This document shows positions 1 through 12,229 of a stretch of DNA of 64,000 nt, in pieces. Positions within the stretch are counted from its first letter, which is position 1; every line of letters begins with the position of its first letter. The notes beneath the pieces are model-generated. The model saw only the letters and a list, made by a program, of their open reading frames with translations. It searched no databases and was not told the DNA's origin. Source of the stretch: Toxorhynchites rutilus septentrionalis (Eukaryota; Arthropoda; Insecta; Diptera; Culicidae); assembly GCF_029784135.1 (NCBI RefSeq), contig NC_073746.1, positions 246,087,307 through 246,151,306 of the forward strand. Reading direction: 5' to 3'. The translations under genes and the position numbers were made by a program.

Positions 1-394
1 TAATTGTTATTAATTCTCCGCTGCACAGCAGATTAATCTCTTTAGTTTGCGAAAATGAAATGAAATAAAATGACGTTGTGCTGGAAAAATATATACTAAG
101 ACACCCGATATCATCAGCACGAGGGAAAAAAACCATCAACGACGGTAGCAACGTATAACTATTGCATTCAGAATCTACAAAAACATCACTAATGAGCAAG
201 CGGGTCTGTCGCAGACGAAAGACCAAAATACTCTCACATGGGAATGTATTCGTGTACAGTACACGACAGTAACAATAAATGTCGCATAACATTTCCACTG
301 TGTGACTGTAGTTAAAAATTCAATCGCGTGACTGCCACGGGACAATGGTGGCGACAGTTATGAGATTACTGTCGTGATGCAGTACATTTGGTAC
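1..394. other. Unassigned non-coding sequence at window start
   Basis: No open frame with a recognisable domain and no clear repeat boundary. It lies downstream, on the minus strand, of the endonuclease fragment at 395-535 and may be further decayed LINE sequence, but no motif supports that. Confidence 0.4.
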
Positions 395-535
395 CCCTGT
401 CTCCAACACACTTCCTGCAGCGCTACGATGTCAAACTTGCGGTTCTACAATAGTTCGGAAAGCACACGGGCACTTCCGATGAAATTGAGAGATCGACAGT
501 TCCACGTCCCGATACTCATTCGTCAATCCGTTTTC
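395..535 (-). pseudogene. RTE-like LINE endonuclease N-terminal fragment
   Basis: Read on the minus strand, the segment gives an apurinic-type endonuclease start: motif I as GTWNCRSLNFIG, then SARVLSELL, an in-frame stop, and NRKFDIVALQEVCW with the catalytic glutamate. This order is typical of RTE-type non-LTR retrotransposons. Only about 45 codons are recognisable and the frame is broken, so it is a dead fragment. A longer relative of the same broad type lies at 40320-42170. Clade assignment within RTE/CR1-like elements is inferred. Confidence 0.65.
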
Positions 536-1220
536 GTCGCCTGGGTCTAGGTCGATTAGTTCGATTCAAATCTTCTTGTGCACTACGACCAACCCCACTG
601 TCTCGAAGGAGGACCATCGTGATACTGCTGTTTTACGTCCCGAGTACCACCAAGACTGTTTCAAGAGCTGTTTCCGGCTTTTTGTGGCTTTTCTTGAAGA
701 CTGGAAATGCCCAGTGCAAGCTAGAAAAACGATCTTTGGTGATAGAATTTCCGAATTTTATCTACCTTAGCTATTGCAGCAGCTTCTGGATTATGTGAGG
801 GTTGAATATTGCCAACCAATGCATCAAAATCCTCTCGTACAGATGATCGCGCTTCATCACCAACGATTTGTGGTGGTTTCGCAGGTGTGTATTCTATAGA
901 TGTCATTTTCAACGTACTTATCAACGACTGGTGTGCATTGTTGTACTTACTGTTATCCCCAAAACCTAGCTACTTGAAGCGAGGATCTAGCAGTATTGAT
1001 TGGGCTACTAATTCGTCTGATCTGCAAATCGCTTCACCAGCTCCGAAATCAATTTATTATAGAGCTTTTTTATAATCACTAGAACCGATCTCTCTCGCTC
1101 CATATAATGTTGAACATGTCAGATCATGTCGGTCAGAAGAGCACAGCTGTTTTCGATAACGACATAGTTTTCGCCTCGTTTGATATTTAAAAAAATATTT
1201 CTGGCTTCTTTTTATTCGGA
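536..1220. other. No recognisable gene
   Basis: Short open frames on both strands overlap each other without any known domain. Probably decayed repeat sequence upstream of the minus-strand endonuclease fragment. Confidence 0.4.
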
Positions 1221-1224
1221 ATGT

Positions 1225-1440
1225 TTTCATGATGTACTGTATTATATTAGTCAAATCACTTCATTCGATACACATATGCGGTAGTTGCATGAAAGAAGTA
1301 ATTGATGATGGCCAATTACTTCTTTCATGCATCTACTGCATATGGGAGTTGAATTTATCATAAATAACTGTGTTCTACTAGTCAAACCCTTTCTTTTGAT
1401 ATCCATATTGATGGGGTTTTGACAAAATACAGTCATTTCA
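1225..1440 (+). repeat. Dispersed insect repeat containing the CCATATTGATG motif
   Basis: Contains paired motifs of the type TATATTAGTCAAAT and GATATCCATATTGATGGGG. The same motifs recur at 2225-2625 in the same orientation and at 2715-2960 inverted. A local inverted repeat (GCATGAAAGAAGTAAT against its complement, about 1287-1332) forms a hairpin. Non-coding repeat of unknown class. Confidence 0.55.
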
Positions 1441-1489
1441 TGTCAAACCGATATAGTGGTTCTCAGATTTCTATGAAAAGTGATAGTTT

Positions 1490-1565
1490 TGTTGCAAAAT
1501 ATTAGACCCATTAATACTATAAATGGGTCTAATATTTATATTTATAAAATATTAGACCCATTTTT
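1490..1565. repeat. Nested palindrome of ATATTAGACCCATT units
   Basis: The unit ATATTAGACCCATT occurs at about 1498-1513 and again near 1548-1562, with its reverse complement AATGGGTCTAATAT between them. This gives a three-unit alternating palindrome in AT-rich DNA, able to fold two ways. No coding potential. Confidence 0.6.
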
Positions 1566-2224
1566 TTTATTTTCAACCCCATTTCCATTTTGGGGTGGTC
1601 CGAAAAATCAACTTTTTCCATTTTTTCCCAAAAATTACTTTCTTTAAAAATTCATAACTTTTGAACCATTGAACCGATTTAGATAATCGACATATTATAT
1701 TAAAGCCAAGGAATCTGCCGGCTCAAATGAGCGGCTCGTGAGCGCTCGTCCATCTCTAATACAAGTGTACCACGAGTAAGATTCGATGTAGTAGTTTTTG
1801 GCACAGCCATTTCACAGCGAGTGAGATTCGGTGTTGTAGGTGAAAGTGGTCATTTAGGACATTAATGAGACTCCAACATAATCGTGGGACATATGATGGA
1901 GCCACTAAATGTGGATAATATCAATCCGACGTGCTCACGATTTTATTTTAATCTCATTTATGTACTAGAATGATGAAGGTATATGTGTGTTAACTGCTTA
2001 CTGCTACCTGTATAATTATTTTTTAGCTTTCAACACATTGTCTGTGTTATTATTATGTTTGATTGCAATGAAACAGTTCAACTTGAGAAGTTTTTTTTAC
2101 TTAATTCGTTTTAAAGTTTTTGGTACACTATCTGTATCATTAGCATATTCATCAACGGTTAAACCAGTCAACATTTTCCAATAATTTTTATTTTTTACTT
2201 CACTTTTTTTTAAATGTTTTCATG
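1566..2224. other. Non-coding repeat-like stretch
   Basis: The motif CACGAGTAAGATTCGATG near 1769 and GCGAGTGAGATTCGGTGTTG near 1817 resemble a block at 16290-16365 inside the large hAT element, so part of this stretch is a dispersed repeat. No gene seen. Confidence 0.4.
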
Positions 2225-2960
2225 ATTTCATGATGTATTATATTAGTCAAATAATTTAATTTGATACCCATATTGATGAGGTTTTGAAAAAAAATATCGC
2301 CATTTTGAGGTGGCGGCAATTTAGGATTTGAATTTTCCACAAATAACTGTGTTCTATTAGACAAGACCTTTCAGTTGATACCCATATTGATAAAATTTTG
2401 AGAAAATTTGTAGTAGCCATTTTGTAGCGGCTGCTATCTTGAAATTTCAAGATCATAGAATACGCAGTTTTGGAATGGCAACAGAGATAAAGGTGTGTTC
2501 CAAATTTCATATCAATCGGTCCGCAGGAAGAGGGTCGAATTTCCACTAATGTGGGACAACGCTACAAACAGACATACAAACTTACAAATCTACAAACATA
2601 AAAACAGGTCGAGCAAAATAAAACTTTCTCCTGCACTGCCACAGGCCACGGTTCGTCAGAGCGAGCTCACGATCCACGGATCCCCGGCTCTTTTTTGAAC
2701 CGAGGCTCTTTTGAACCGTGACTCAAAAACGAGAACAACACAATTATTCAAAAAAATGCAAATTCGAAATGACATCTTATATTTTTTTCGAAACCTCATC
2801 AATATGGGTATCGAATGAAAGGCCTTGACTAGTAGAATATAGCTATTCATGAAAAATGCAAATCCCTAAATGACCGCCACCACGAGGTGGCGCCATATAT
2901 TTTTTTTTCTCAAATCCTCACCAATATGCATATCAAATGAAAGAGCTTGATTAGTGCAAC
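2225..2960. repeat. Inverted pair of the CCATATTGATG repeat
   Basis: A forward copy (about 2225-2625) carries GATACCCATATTGATGAGG, the phrase TTTCATATCAATCGGTCCGC and a run of ACAAACAGACATACAAAC-type short repeats. The inverted copy (about 2715-2960) carries CCTCATCAATATGGGTATCG. The two arms face each other around 2650. The CAGACATACAAAC tail resembles ends of dispersed insect repeats, but the transposon class is not certain. Confidence 0.55.
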
Positions 2961-4388
2961 ACAATTATTTAAGAAAAAATAAGTAAAAAAACAATAAAAA
3001 AAAAAGTCCAAAAAGAAAAATAATTAGCCAAGAGACCGTTCGCAGCTATCACATCCCTTCCTTCATTAATTCAGTGCAGTGAAGAGACTAAAATAAAATC
3101 GTCGAATTTGCTAATGTGAAAGCTTTTAGTTCATTATTTGTATTATTATTATATTCAATCACAATGAAAAAGTTTAATTTGAAATGTTTTCACTTATTTT
3201 ATATATAAAAAAGTTTTAGTTTTCTTGAAATTATATAAAAATTTAGTGAAATTGAAACTTTTTTATATAAAATATCAAAGTACACTTTTTATTCTTGAGA
3301 TATACGAGGTCTTATCGAAAAGTATCGTGAATTTCGAATTGCAAAAAACATAATACATTTTTGAACTTTCCGCCTTAAAGTAGACATTTGAGGTGCCATA
3401 TAGTATTTATTATGAAAGGTCTGATGAACCTTTCATTAACGCTTAAGAAACGACAGGTTGAGCGGTTCAAAAGTTATTTTTCAAAAATAGGGCTATTGGC
3501 ATAACAGCCGATTTTTCAAAACACTCTGATTCTGAATTATGGACACTAAAGATGATATAAAATAAAACGGATATAACATTTTTTGAAAAATAATAAAAAG
3601 GGTGTTAATAAATGGTTTGAGTATAACCCGAGAATTACTGTTAAGGTAGTTAAAACTCCGAACCGGAACGATAAACAGGAAACCAGTACAAAAATAATAA
3701 CACGTAAGCTGTAAGACGCGATTAATTTCGGCAATTAAGTTTGTTGGGATGGATGGTGAAGCCAATATCAAAGTTAACTTCAATCAGCTCTTTGAATTTA
3801 ATTTTGAATTTAACTCCGCAATGAAACGTGGCAATTTGCTATCAAGAGGACCAAAAAGTTTTCCAAGTTCGCAATAAATGTATCGACATATGTATTGTAG
3901 TTGAGGACTAAAGAGCAGAAACTCAACTACTTCAGGAATCAAGATGATATCCCGGTAAATGTTTTATTTTGGACGACAAAAGTTACTTCCATTTTTCGAA
4001 GACGCACATTCCAGGAAACGATCGATGCTATTCCATGGATGGTTCTATTGCATCTCCGAGTATAAAATATAAGTTTAAACATAAGTTTGAACGGAAAGTG
4101 ATGCTGTGTATTGCCATTTCTGAGAGAGGCATTTCTAAGCCATGGTTCAAGCCCTCTAGTTAGGCTATCAATCAAGATGTGTTCCAGATTTGACAATTTA
4201 AAAAAATATAATTTGATCCCGTTTCAACAAATACATCATGTAGATGGACAATACGTGTTTTTTGGCCGTTTCTGTATTCTCATCGATCGCATTTGTACCC
4301 GAAAAACCGCCACCCGACAAATCTGCCTCAGTTTCGCCCAATCGAAGATTCATTCGGGATTTTGAGCTTATTGGTGTACACAAACAAC
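2961..4388. other. AT-rich non-coding stretch, possible mariner terminus
   Basis: ACGAGGTCTTATCGAAAAGT at about 3304-3323 resembles the terminal repeat of mariner-like elements that begin ACGAGGTC, but no partner end or transposase was found. The rest carries only overlapping short frames with no recognised domain. Confidence 0.3.
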
Positions 4389-4396
4389 TGGAGAAC
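4389..4396. repeat. Left 8-bp target duplication of hAT-like element
   Basis: TGGAGAAC immediately precedes the CAGGTTTGCC terminus. The right flank at 6572-6579 reads TGGAGAGC, matching at 7 of 8 positions, the duplication length expected for hAT elements. Confidence 0.55.
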
Positions 4397-6571
4397 CAGG
4401 TTTGCCATAATAAAATCTGTGTTTTTGGTCTCAAAAAATCTTTTTATCTGTGTTTTTTCTCAGAAAATCTGTATTAACTGTTTGCGGTCATTCGTCTACT
4501 CTCAGCCACCACAGCAAAGAAGTATACATATATTATAACTTATGCAACAATGTATTAGTTCACACTTTTTCTAAACGAATTTTTATGTCTTGTGAACTTA
4601 TTCACGAACCAAAACGGTGTTACTAGAGACGTCGGTTAATCGCTCGATTAATTCAAATAATCAAATATCTGAAATTATAATCGAGTAATTTGAAATAAAA
4701 TACATCGAATAATTGTCACTGTAATCGCGATTAATGAAAAAAGGGATCTTTCTCAAGGTTAATGCATTTTTGGGTTAAGAATTTGGCTGCATAAATTTTT
4801 TTATCCAGCCATCTAACATCGACAACCCGATAGACCACGCGGCCAGAATGATAACGTGATACGTGATTTTTACAGGAAATAAATATTCGCTCGATTAATC
4901 GAATATTGAAAGACAATTATTCGAATGAGTCGAATACTGAAAAACGTCCCGACGATTAATCGATAATCGAATAAATGAAAAATTGAAAAATTTAGACATC
5001 ACTAGGTGTTACTATGAATAATAGATAACAGTTCTCAATATAAACAAAAGTTGTCATCCGTGCTCGGGGAAAGGATTAATGGAAAACTCCATGTATTGCG
5101 GCACTGTATAGCTGTAAAGAACATTGTTTTGTATGTTCAAACAGAAAGATAAATGGCGAAAGACGACAAACTAATTATTTCGGAGATACATGCGACAGAT
5201 ATCACGTGAAAATGAATTATAGCAATTTTTATTAATCATAAACAAAAAAACATTGTTTAGTAAGTACTTATCAGAAGTTTACAAAAATAAAGGAATCTTG
5301 TTCATCTTACAAAGTTATACATCACTGCTTCTTCAAGTAAAAATAATTGCGACCAGTATACATGTCGAAATTTAAGACCACCGCAAAGGGTTAAATTTAT
5401 AAGTTCATTTAGCTGACCCGGCTAACTTTGTCCTGCTCAAAATTGATTTTTTGATATGAATACTTCTGAACATTCACATTCTTTCAGAAAGTGAACGTTC
5501 GTGGCTTGAATTCCAGAAAATTAATCAATCTTTCAATTGGCATTTGTCACTGTTAGACACGACTGAATTTTAAGGTCTAAAGTTCTGTAATAGAAAATAA
5601 ATATCAATCTATAATTTTGCAATTAACTCTATCAGATTACCAAGTTCGAGAGCAGTTTCAAATTTCTCAGTTTTTTTCGGATTTTACTCCGTTGTTCCTT
5701 CAAAATTTTTCAAAAGAAAAACAATTTTTTTTCATCGTTACATTGATCTACGGAGGGATCTCAGCTTAAATCGAACAATCTTTACTCGAATTTGATAACC
5801 ACATTTTGGCGATTCATTTTCATTTTCCACCTGAAAATCCATAAATATTTACAAAAAGGCGAAACATAAATATCAATGTCGTTAAAATTAATTCCAATTG
5901 AATAAATTAACTCCAATCGGACAAACCTATCATTGGAGAACAAATGCGTAATTTTTTTTTCGATTTCACTTTTCACTGCAGTACATATGCGTAGCCCATT
6001 TTTTTAAATTTTCCTTTTTTTAAATATTCTTCAAAGCATTCTATCATTCTAATTTGAGTGGAGACAGACATAACAAGATATAGACGACTCAATTCTGAGC
6101 AGCCGTTCTCTTGTGATGATGAGTTATACGTACATGGGAAAACCTTGATTATGCTTCAAAATCTTTATATATAAAATTTTGAAGCCTAATCTTAGCTTTA
6201 GTATCATTGGCTGGCATAGTTATTATGAATATGACGATGTTGATGGTATCCACGTAAAAAATCGCATTTACTGTGCTTTAGTAGGAAAAAGATAAACAGT
6301 GATATTCGTTTACTGTAAAGCTAGCTGATGACACAGATGTTGGCATCTTTTCGCCTTTGATTGAATTGAATCCTATATGAATAAAATTGGTGAGTTGGGA
6401 AAAAATATTATTGTGATCAAGCTATAACTAATATTGGATCGTTGTTTTGAAAAATCTGTAAATCTGTATGGAAACCTAAAAAATCTGTAATCTGTATCTA
6501 CAAATTCTTGGTTTCAAAAAGACTGAAAAATATGTATAAATACAGATTATTCTGTAGAAATGGTAACCCTG
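4397..6571. mobile_element. hAT-like DNA element, non-autonomous or decayed
   Basis: The left end starts CAGGTTTGCCATAATAAAAT and the reverse complement of the right end starts CAGGGTTACCATTTCTACAG. Both then carry repeated AAATCTGTA-type subterminal motifs. An 8-bp flanking duplication with one mismatch supports hAT-type insertion. The interior of about 2.2 kb has no transposase I can recognise and holds a second hAT-type element at 4624-5004, which must be younger. Boundaries are well supported; superfamily follows from end sequence and duplication length. Confidence 0.6.
4624..5004. mobile_element. 381-bp hAT-type MITE nested in the larger hAT-like element
   Basis: The element is bounded by a perfect 8-bp direct duplication GGTGTTAC (4616-4623 and 5005-5012). 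Its ends, TAGAGACGTC and the complement TAGTGATGTC, match at 8 of 10 positions. The interior is rich in CGATTAATCGA-type repeats and has no ORF. The perfect duplication indicates a comparatively recent insertion. Confidence 0.75.
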
Positions 6572-6579
6572 TGGAGAGC

Positions 6580-9500
6580 CACGAATTGCAAACAGTTGAT
6601 TGGTAGAATCAAGATATGCATTCAAAAAGTTGGCCGTACAACGCTCCTGTTCCATCATCAAACGGAAGCCTCGTCGAACAGCCAGTTACGGACCGTTTTC
6701 AAATGTTCTCAATTTTTTTTTTCAACAATGGACAATGTACCTTTAATTTCAATAAATCAGATCTTCTTCAAATATGTTTGACTTTTTTGACAGCTCGAGA
6801 AAGAAATTCAAAAATGTTAGTTGTCACCCGTTATGGTTTAGAGATATTAAATCTACAGAGATGCTAGCTGCTTGTATATTTTTGGGAAAGCTGAGATATT
6901 TGTATGTTACATATCGAAAATTACTTTATATTTTCGAGATATGTTTATTTTGTAGCTTTTTTGTCTCATATCCATCCTCAAATTCGTTGATGTCTTACAG
7001 TGAATGAATGGTATTTGAGGGGGGGATTCCGAACAGCAAAAAAAAAACATAGGCTTTGACGATTTATTATGTCATTTGACATTTAGTCAAATGTTTAAAT
7101 TTCTTGCGTAAATATTTCACACTCATGACATTCACAGATACAAGTATGGGTACCGATGTACAATGAAAAATTTATTAATTTTTACAATAACTCAATATGT
7201 GGTAAATTTTGTTCACAAAAGTTCTCACTTCATAACATTCTACTAAATCTGGCGTTACCGCTCGAAGCCCTCCAACATCACGAATGTTTATCATCTGTGG
7301 AAATGAATTTAATAAATTGAAAAACATTTGAATTTGATAGCAGACGATGAATTTTTTTTATGATGGTCAACTGTTGAAGCATTTCTCAATCTACTGCAAT
7401 CTGGTGAACGAGAATTGCCAGTCACGTCCATAAACATCTCTCTAAACAATCGCTTACCTGTAAATGAATTGGTACTTTTTTCACTGGAGCAGGAGCAGCC
7501 ATTGTTTTGCACTTTTTCTACCAAACGTAATTTACGCAATGAAGTTCACTTTTCTTTCTTCCGACACTATTCACAACAACTTTTCGCTTGTTTTTCTCTG
7601 AAAAGAAGAATTGATATCACAAGCTCACATAACCATATTCCCAGGCGCGTGGTTTCCAATGCTTCTCTGGTTTTCATCTGTTCATTCTCGCAAATCATTC
7701 CCCACCGTAACACCGATTCCGATACTAATTTGTCCTTTTTTAGGCGCAGCTTTCTATTCAATTCACCTTTCAATCGCGCGTAATCAATGGCTCTGGCGTC
7801 GGTTCATTCAAAACAGTGCCGATAGGAAGCTTTTTCAACGAGTCATCTATTGGAGTTGGAACTACAGAGATGAGAACGATCTTTGGACCTCCCACTTCGG
7901 CACCGTTTCATTTAGAGAATGATTTTAAATAAGGGAAAAACTAATAATTATCGGACGCAATAAAAGTAATTGAAAAAAAAACTGTAAACGTGAGTTTTTT
8001 TTTCTCCACAGTAACATTGTGTTGAAACCTGACGCGGTTAATGCTTTGTAGAGTGAATCCAATTCGGGGAGCTCACGTCGATTTGCAACGGTTCAGTTCA
8101 TTGATAAATAATAGCTATGCTTACGGTTTGGTTAGAGGGGTTATATTTCTGTCCAGTCTTTTCACGATGAACACGTAAACGTAATATACCGAGTTTTTAT
8201 ACGGTCTGCTGAACAGTGTGCAAAAACGGAATACCTCCTCTTGAAAGAAGATGCGATGATGGTGATGGTTATGATGACGATGGTAGTTACGCTGGTTGGG
8301 ATTCGCTGCAATGCTTTGAACCGTTTTCAGGGCGATATAATAGCAACGTTTAATCAATTCGCGACGAACTGAGTTCTCCGAACTGTTTCGAGCGCTTTTG
8401 AATCGCTTCTCTAAAAATGTTCGTAAGGCAGAGAAATGCAACTCTGTGACCTACCGCAAACAACGGAAGCAAACGTAAGCATGGGCTCTGTTTCAACTTT
8501 ACTAATTGTGCAGTGCATCGCATCCATTGTGGTAATCCGATACATCCAATTGTCTTTCCAATTGGTTCCGTTCTCATGCACCAACAAACGTGCGCTTTTA
8601 TGCTCGAAACGCTCGCGTGACGACAGTTTTTGAGCTTAATTTTTGTCATGTTCTTTGCCTGAGCACGCGATAACGTTTCAATTATTGAGTTAACATCATT
8701 CAGAGGAAGCTGCCGCTAGCTGGGGCATTCCAAACGATGCAGACAAATTGTGGGTGACGGATACGGTATCAGGCTTAAGCAGGAAATTGTATTTTAAAAG
8801 GCATTCTCGTTTATTGGGAGTGTTTTGCTCCAGTCTAGACTGAGTTATACACGTTTGACCTAGAGAATTACGAAAAGTGCAGAATATAAAATCACAAACA
8901 CAGTATTTTTTCGCTGTCTGCGAATAACTATCGATACTTGACCTATTTAGATTCAATTGATATATTGTATTGACGCAATGATTGAAGTTTGGCACTCGCA
9001 AGTGATAAGGTCCGATTGTTTATGGGGCGGCACTGATAACGTGTATTGTTGTTAAGTTCAATTGTAGCGATAAAATATGTTTACTCACTACAGATCAATC
9101 AACCGAATCTCTTCATGCAATTTGTTCAAGATGGTAAACATTTAATTTCTGGCTATTTATTCATGCTGCAGGCTACAGTTGTGCACAAACAAGGCCACTA
9201 TACAATACATGCAAGTTCTGAAAAGACCTCCAGCTTCCGGAAACCAAATGCTTTGTGCGACTATGGAGATCTATGTAACTTTAACAACAACTGGCCCGTA
9301 ACCGGCTCAGTTTCATTCCGCCCTGGTTCACGAGGGACGCTCGAAATGCGATACGCATGTCTTTGAATATTTTAACGCATTGGCTGATACCTGTGGTCAT
9401 CACATAAAAAGTGGGCTTCAGCAAACGTGTAAGATCAAATGTAGAGATTTCAATTTGAATGTATTTTCCACGTGACTATAAGCGAAATCGGACAGAAATA

Positions 9501-10020
9501 AATATTACAAAACCAAACTTTGGAGGTGTTTAAAATCTGTGAAAAAGGCATGAAGCAACGGCTGAAATACAATGCATGACAATATTTTTGTTTGTAAATT
9601 CTCGCGTTTGATATGTTTCCAAATAGAAAAAAGTTTGCAGAACATGTCAATCGCGATAATTTACACATAAAAATGTTACGAGTAAAACATTAGAAGCATT
9701 TTTTCCAAGAAAACATGAATAAGTTGATGTTAGAGAAACTCTTTTCTTGTAGCAGTGCCCTTATTCCGATATATGGATGACTTGTTAGTAATTATATGGG
9801 CTATTCATATATTTTGCTTCAGAATTTAAGAAAAAATTGTATATTTTTGAGAAAAAATAGTTTTAATTTTCAAAATGTTTTCTTTTATAATTTTTTTAAA
9901 ATTTTTTTTAATAAAAATCTGAACGATTTCCTATGTTAATTCTCTGACCAATATTTCGTAGGTCCTTTTTTTGAGATAGTTGTTTTCGAAAAAAAATATA
10001 GGAGGTTGTGTCCAAGACAC
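6580..10020. other. Long stretch without recognisable gene
   Basis: AT-rich with many short frames on both strands and no recognised domain. The segment at 7415-7922 is open in two plus-strand frames and one minus frame, but none of the translations resembles a known family. A frame ending at 9366 contains a CDYGDLCN phrase like the end of Ly6-type proteins, without the other expected cysteines. No mobile-element ends were identified. Confidence 0.4.
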
Positions 10021-10032
10021 GACCGCATTGTT

Positions 10033-10048
10033 GACGTAGAACTACGCT
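10033..10048. repeat. GACGTAGNNCTACGTC-type palindrome, degenerate copy
   Basis: Reads GACGTAGAACTACGCT. It is one of a series of related sites (11796, 14894, 35356, 52013, 52822). It sits in sequence following a GTGTCCAAGACACGAC motif. Confidence 0.5.
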
Positions 10049-10245
10049 GTAGTTAAATTCAAGTCGCTTGTTTATAAATGCGAATATTATTTTATAATGC
10101 TACGAAATTTTAAAAATAGCCATTCTACCAGTTTGGTTGCCCTGAATTTTTTTTTTGTAGAATCATTTGACGACTATTGTTTGATGAATCATTTTTTGTC
10201 CTCACAGAACAATACATGCTCGAGATAAGCGCAGTTATCATCCTA

Positions 10246-10431
10246 GGCTGATGTCACATTAGGCGGATTCGCCGCCGCGGATATCGCGACGGTTTTTTTC
10301 TCAATATGAATTCGCTTTCAAAACCGCCCCGCTCTGTGTGACATGGCTCATTCACAATACACTGCAGATCCTCCGCTACGGTTTTACTCGCGGAATCCGC
10401 GGCGGCGAATCCGCCTAATGTGACATCAGCC
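10246..10431. mobile_element. 186-bp MITE with perfect 36-bp terminal inverted repeats
   Basis: 10246-10281 and 10396-10431 are exact reverse complements, beginning GGCTGATGTCACATTAGGCG. Flanks are CTA and TTA, compatible with an imperfect 3-bp TWA duplication as in PIF/Harbinger. The ends are GC-rich (GCCGCCGCGG) and stand out from the AT-rich surroundings. No coding capacity. Confidence 0.75.
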
Positions 10432-10434
10432 TTA

Positions 10435-11500
10435 GTGGAGAAAGTTTTGCTACTGATAAGCGAATCCAAATCACGTACAAAATTTCAGAACGACATTTAC
10501 TTTCTTGGTGACTAAATAAACGAATCATTATGGTCAAGATTAGCGCAAATAAAATCCTAGTTGAAGGGAGTTTTGCAACTGGCACGCGAACCCAAATAAA
10601 TAAATAACTTATCAAAACTTATTGAAGAACTTGGTATTCCCTAATAATTTTTTGGTGCACAACCTTAATACCTGCTTCACCATAGCGTCAGTTCAATGCA
10701 TTGATGCAATGTCAAAGGCACCAACGAAGCCTTTATGATGACGGAAAACAAACAATGTCAACTGCTAGGAAAAAGGCTGAATATTTGCCTCAGCAGAGAT
10801 TCATTACTACTACCCTAGCGCAAATATTTCCTTTCCGCTATCTCCCCTCCTTGTCACCACGTTCGGATCGACATGTTCACCCGCAACAGCACAATACGTT
10901 ATGGCACGTACGTACACATACACATATCCATATATCGATGGCTTGAAACAATTGAATATGCACACACTTATCTCCGTTTTGCGCTCAACAGAAGCCCTTT
11001 TTGTTAATATTGCCGGTCTAGATCAGCTTAGCTGTCATCCTTTGTAGAGAGAGTTTTGCTACCGTTATGCGAAACCAAATCACAGACAAAATTCCAGAAC
11101 ATTTATGTTCTTTGTGAGCTGACGATAGCCTAGCTTGATGATTCCCTACACAATTGTGTAGCTCAGAACCTTAATACAATGGCGTCAGTTTGATGCAATT
11201 ATTGCAATGCTAGAGACATCAGCGAGTCAGTAATTTGGTCGCGTCCACAGCTCAATCCAAAACTAAGACATGTGAGACTTTCAACTTCTTTAGTTTATTC
11301 GTCTCTAACCTTCAAAAAGCCTCTTGGAAAACTTTACTCCACTCCTCACCGTCCAGCTTGCCCAGCAACGATGTTGTTCAGTCGGTGTCCTCACGAAGAA
11401 TGAAAGTTTGCCTCAGCGAGATCCACTGTTTATACTCTAGTCAAATATTCCACTTCGTTCTTCTTCTTTTCCATAGTTCACGGAGACTTTAAGTCTTGCG
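10435..11500. repeat. Diverged duplicated repeat block
   Basis: A segment starting GAAAGTTTTGCTACTGATAA (10440) recurs as GAGAGTTTTGCTACCGTTAT at about 11049. Each is followed by AATCAC..ACAAAATT..CAGAAC and by a later block with GCGTCAGTTYRATGCA (about 10687 and 11185). A downstream part near 11340-11410 is related to 45240-45306 plus 45458-45480 and preserves the empty site of the MITE found there. Non-coding dispersed repeat. Confidence 0.55.
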
Positions 11501-11795
11501 ATTTCCCCTTCGTTGCTCGTCCATAAGTTGCTCATTATTGACAGCTCTGTTCGGGAAAGCTCACAAATGCACAGAAAAATGTATGGGAAAATGGAAACGC
11601 TTATAGTGATCATGAATTTTATCCATTTACACACCATGGAATTGTAATGTATAGCATATCAAACAAATCTTAGGGAAATTCCGATTCGTTTGGTATGTAA
11701 ATCGTCAAAATCCGTTCGCGGCATAAATAGTTATTAACGTTAACTTTATTTCATAAAAACGTGACCTGTTTTCTGATTTGGCACCCTTAATGAAA

Positions 11796-11811
11796 GACGT
11801 AGTTCTACGTC
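11796..11811. repeat. GACGTAGTTCTACGTC palindrome
   Basis: Palindrome followed by AAAAAG, as in the copies at 14894 and 52822. It resembles the outer end of the H2A-derived unit at 34405-35371. Confidence 0.6.
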
Positions 11812-12007
11812 AAAAAGTTGATAAAAAATTCAAAATGCAAAATACAGATTTAATGTATAGTTTTCATGATATAGTTTTAACGTAAATAACTATTTCGCAA
11901 AAAATGAGCTATTTTAAAAGCTTCAAAATGGTTTGTATGTATGCGAGCAGACATCTCTTTCTGTTTTCTTTTCTCATTTCATTTGGGATTGTGCCAAAAA
12001 AATCCGT

Positions 12008-12090
12008 ACGACGTCAATGGGGATCGAACCAAGGCCGGCTGGAATGCAAAGCTATTTTACACGAACACACTATCCACATGACTAATGATG
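12008..12090 (-). repeat. tRNA-derived SINE promoter remnant
   Basis: On the minus strand an A-box-like TAGTCATGTGGATAG is followed about 45 nt later by GGTTCGATCCC, an almost canonical B box, then by a T-rich run. A full cloverleaf does not fold well, so this is more likely a tRNA-derived SINE or decayed tRNA gene than a working tRNA. Confidence 0.5.
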
Positions 12091-12229
12091 CTTTGGCAGT
12101 TGTTCAGCAAAAAATGGCACAGAAAAACCGAACAAAAACAGGTTTTACTGTATTCACGAATCAGCTGGCGAACCCGTTCATAAATTACTGGTATCTGGTA
12201 TTAGATGGGATGATCGAATCAATGATAAA

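Noticed and set aside
9046..9366. Possible Ly6-type secreted protein (CDYGDLCN phrase)
   Set aside because: Other cysteines, signal peptide and GPI tail are missing; the putative intron would be only about 44 nt.
12008..12090. Functional tRNA gene on minus strand
   Set aside because: B box is good but the acceptor and anticodon arms do not pair; better explained as SINE or relic.
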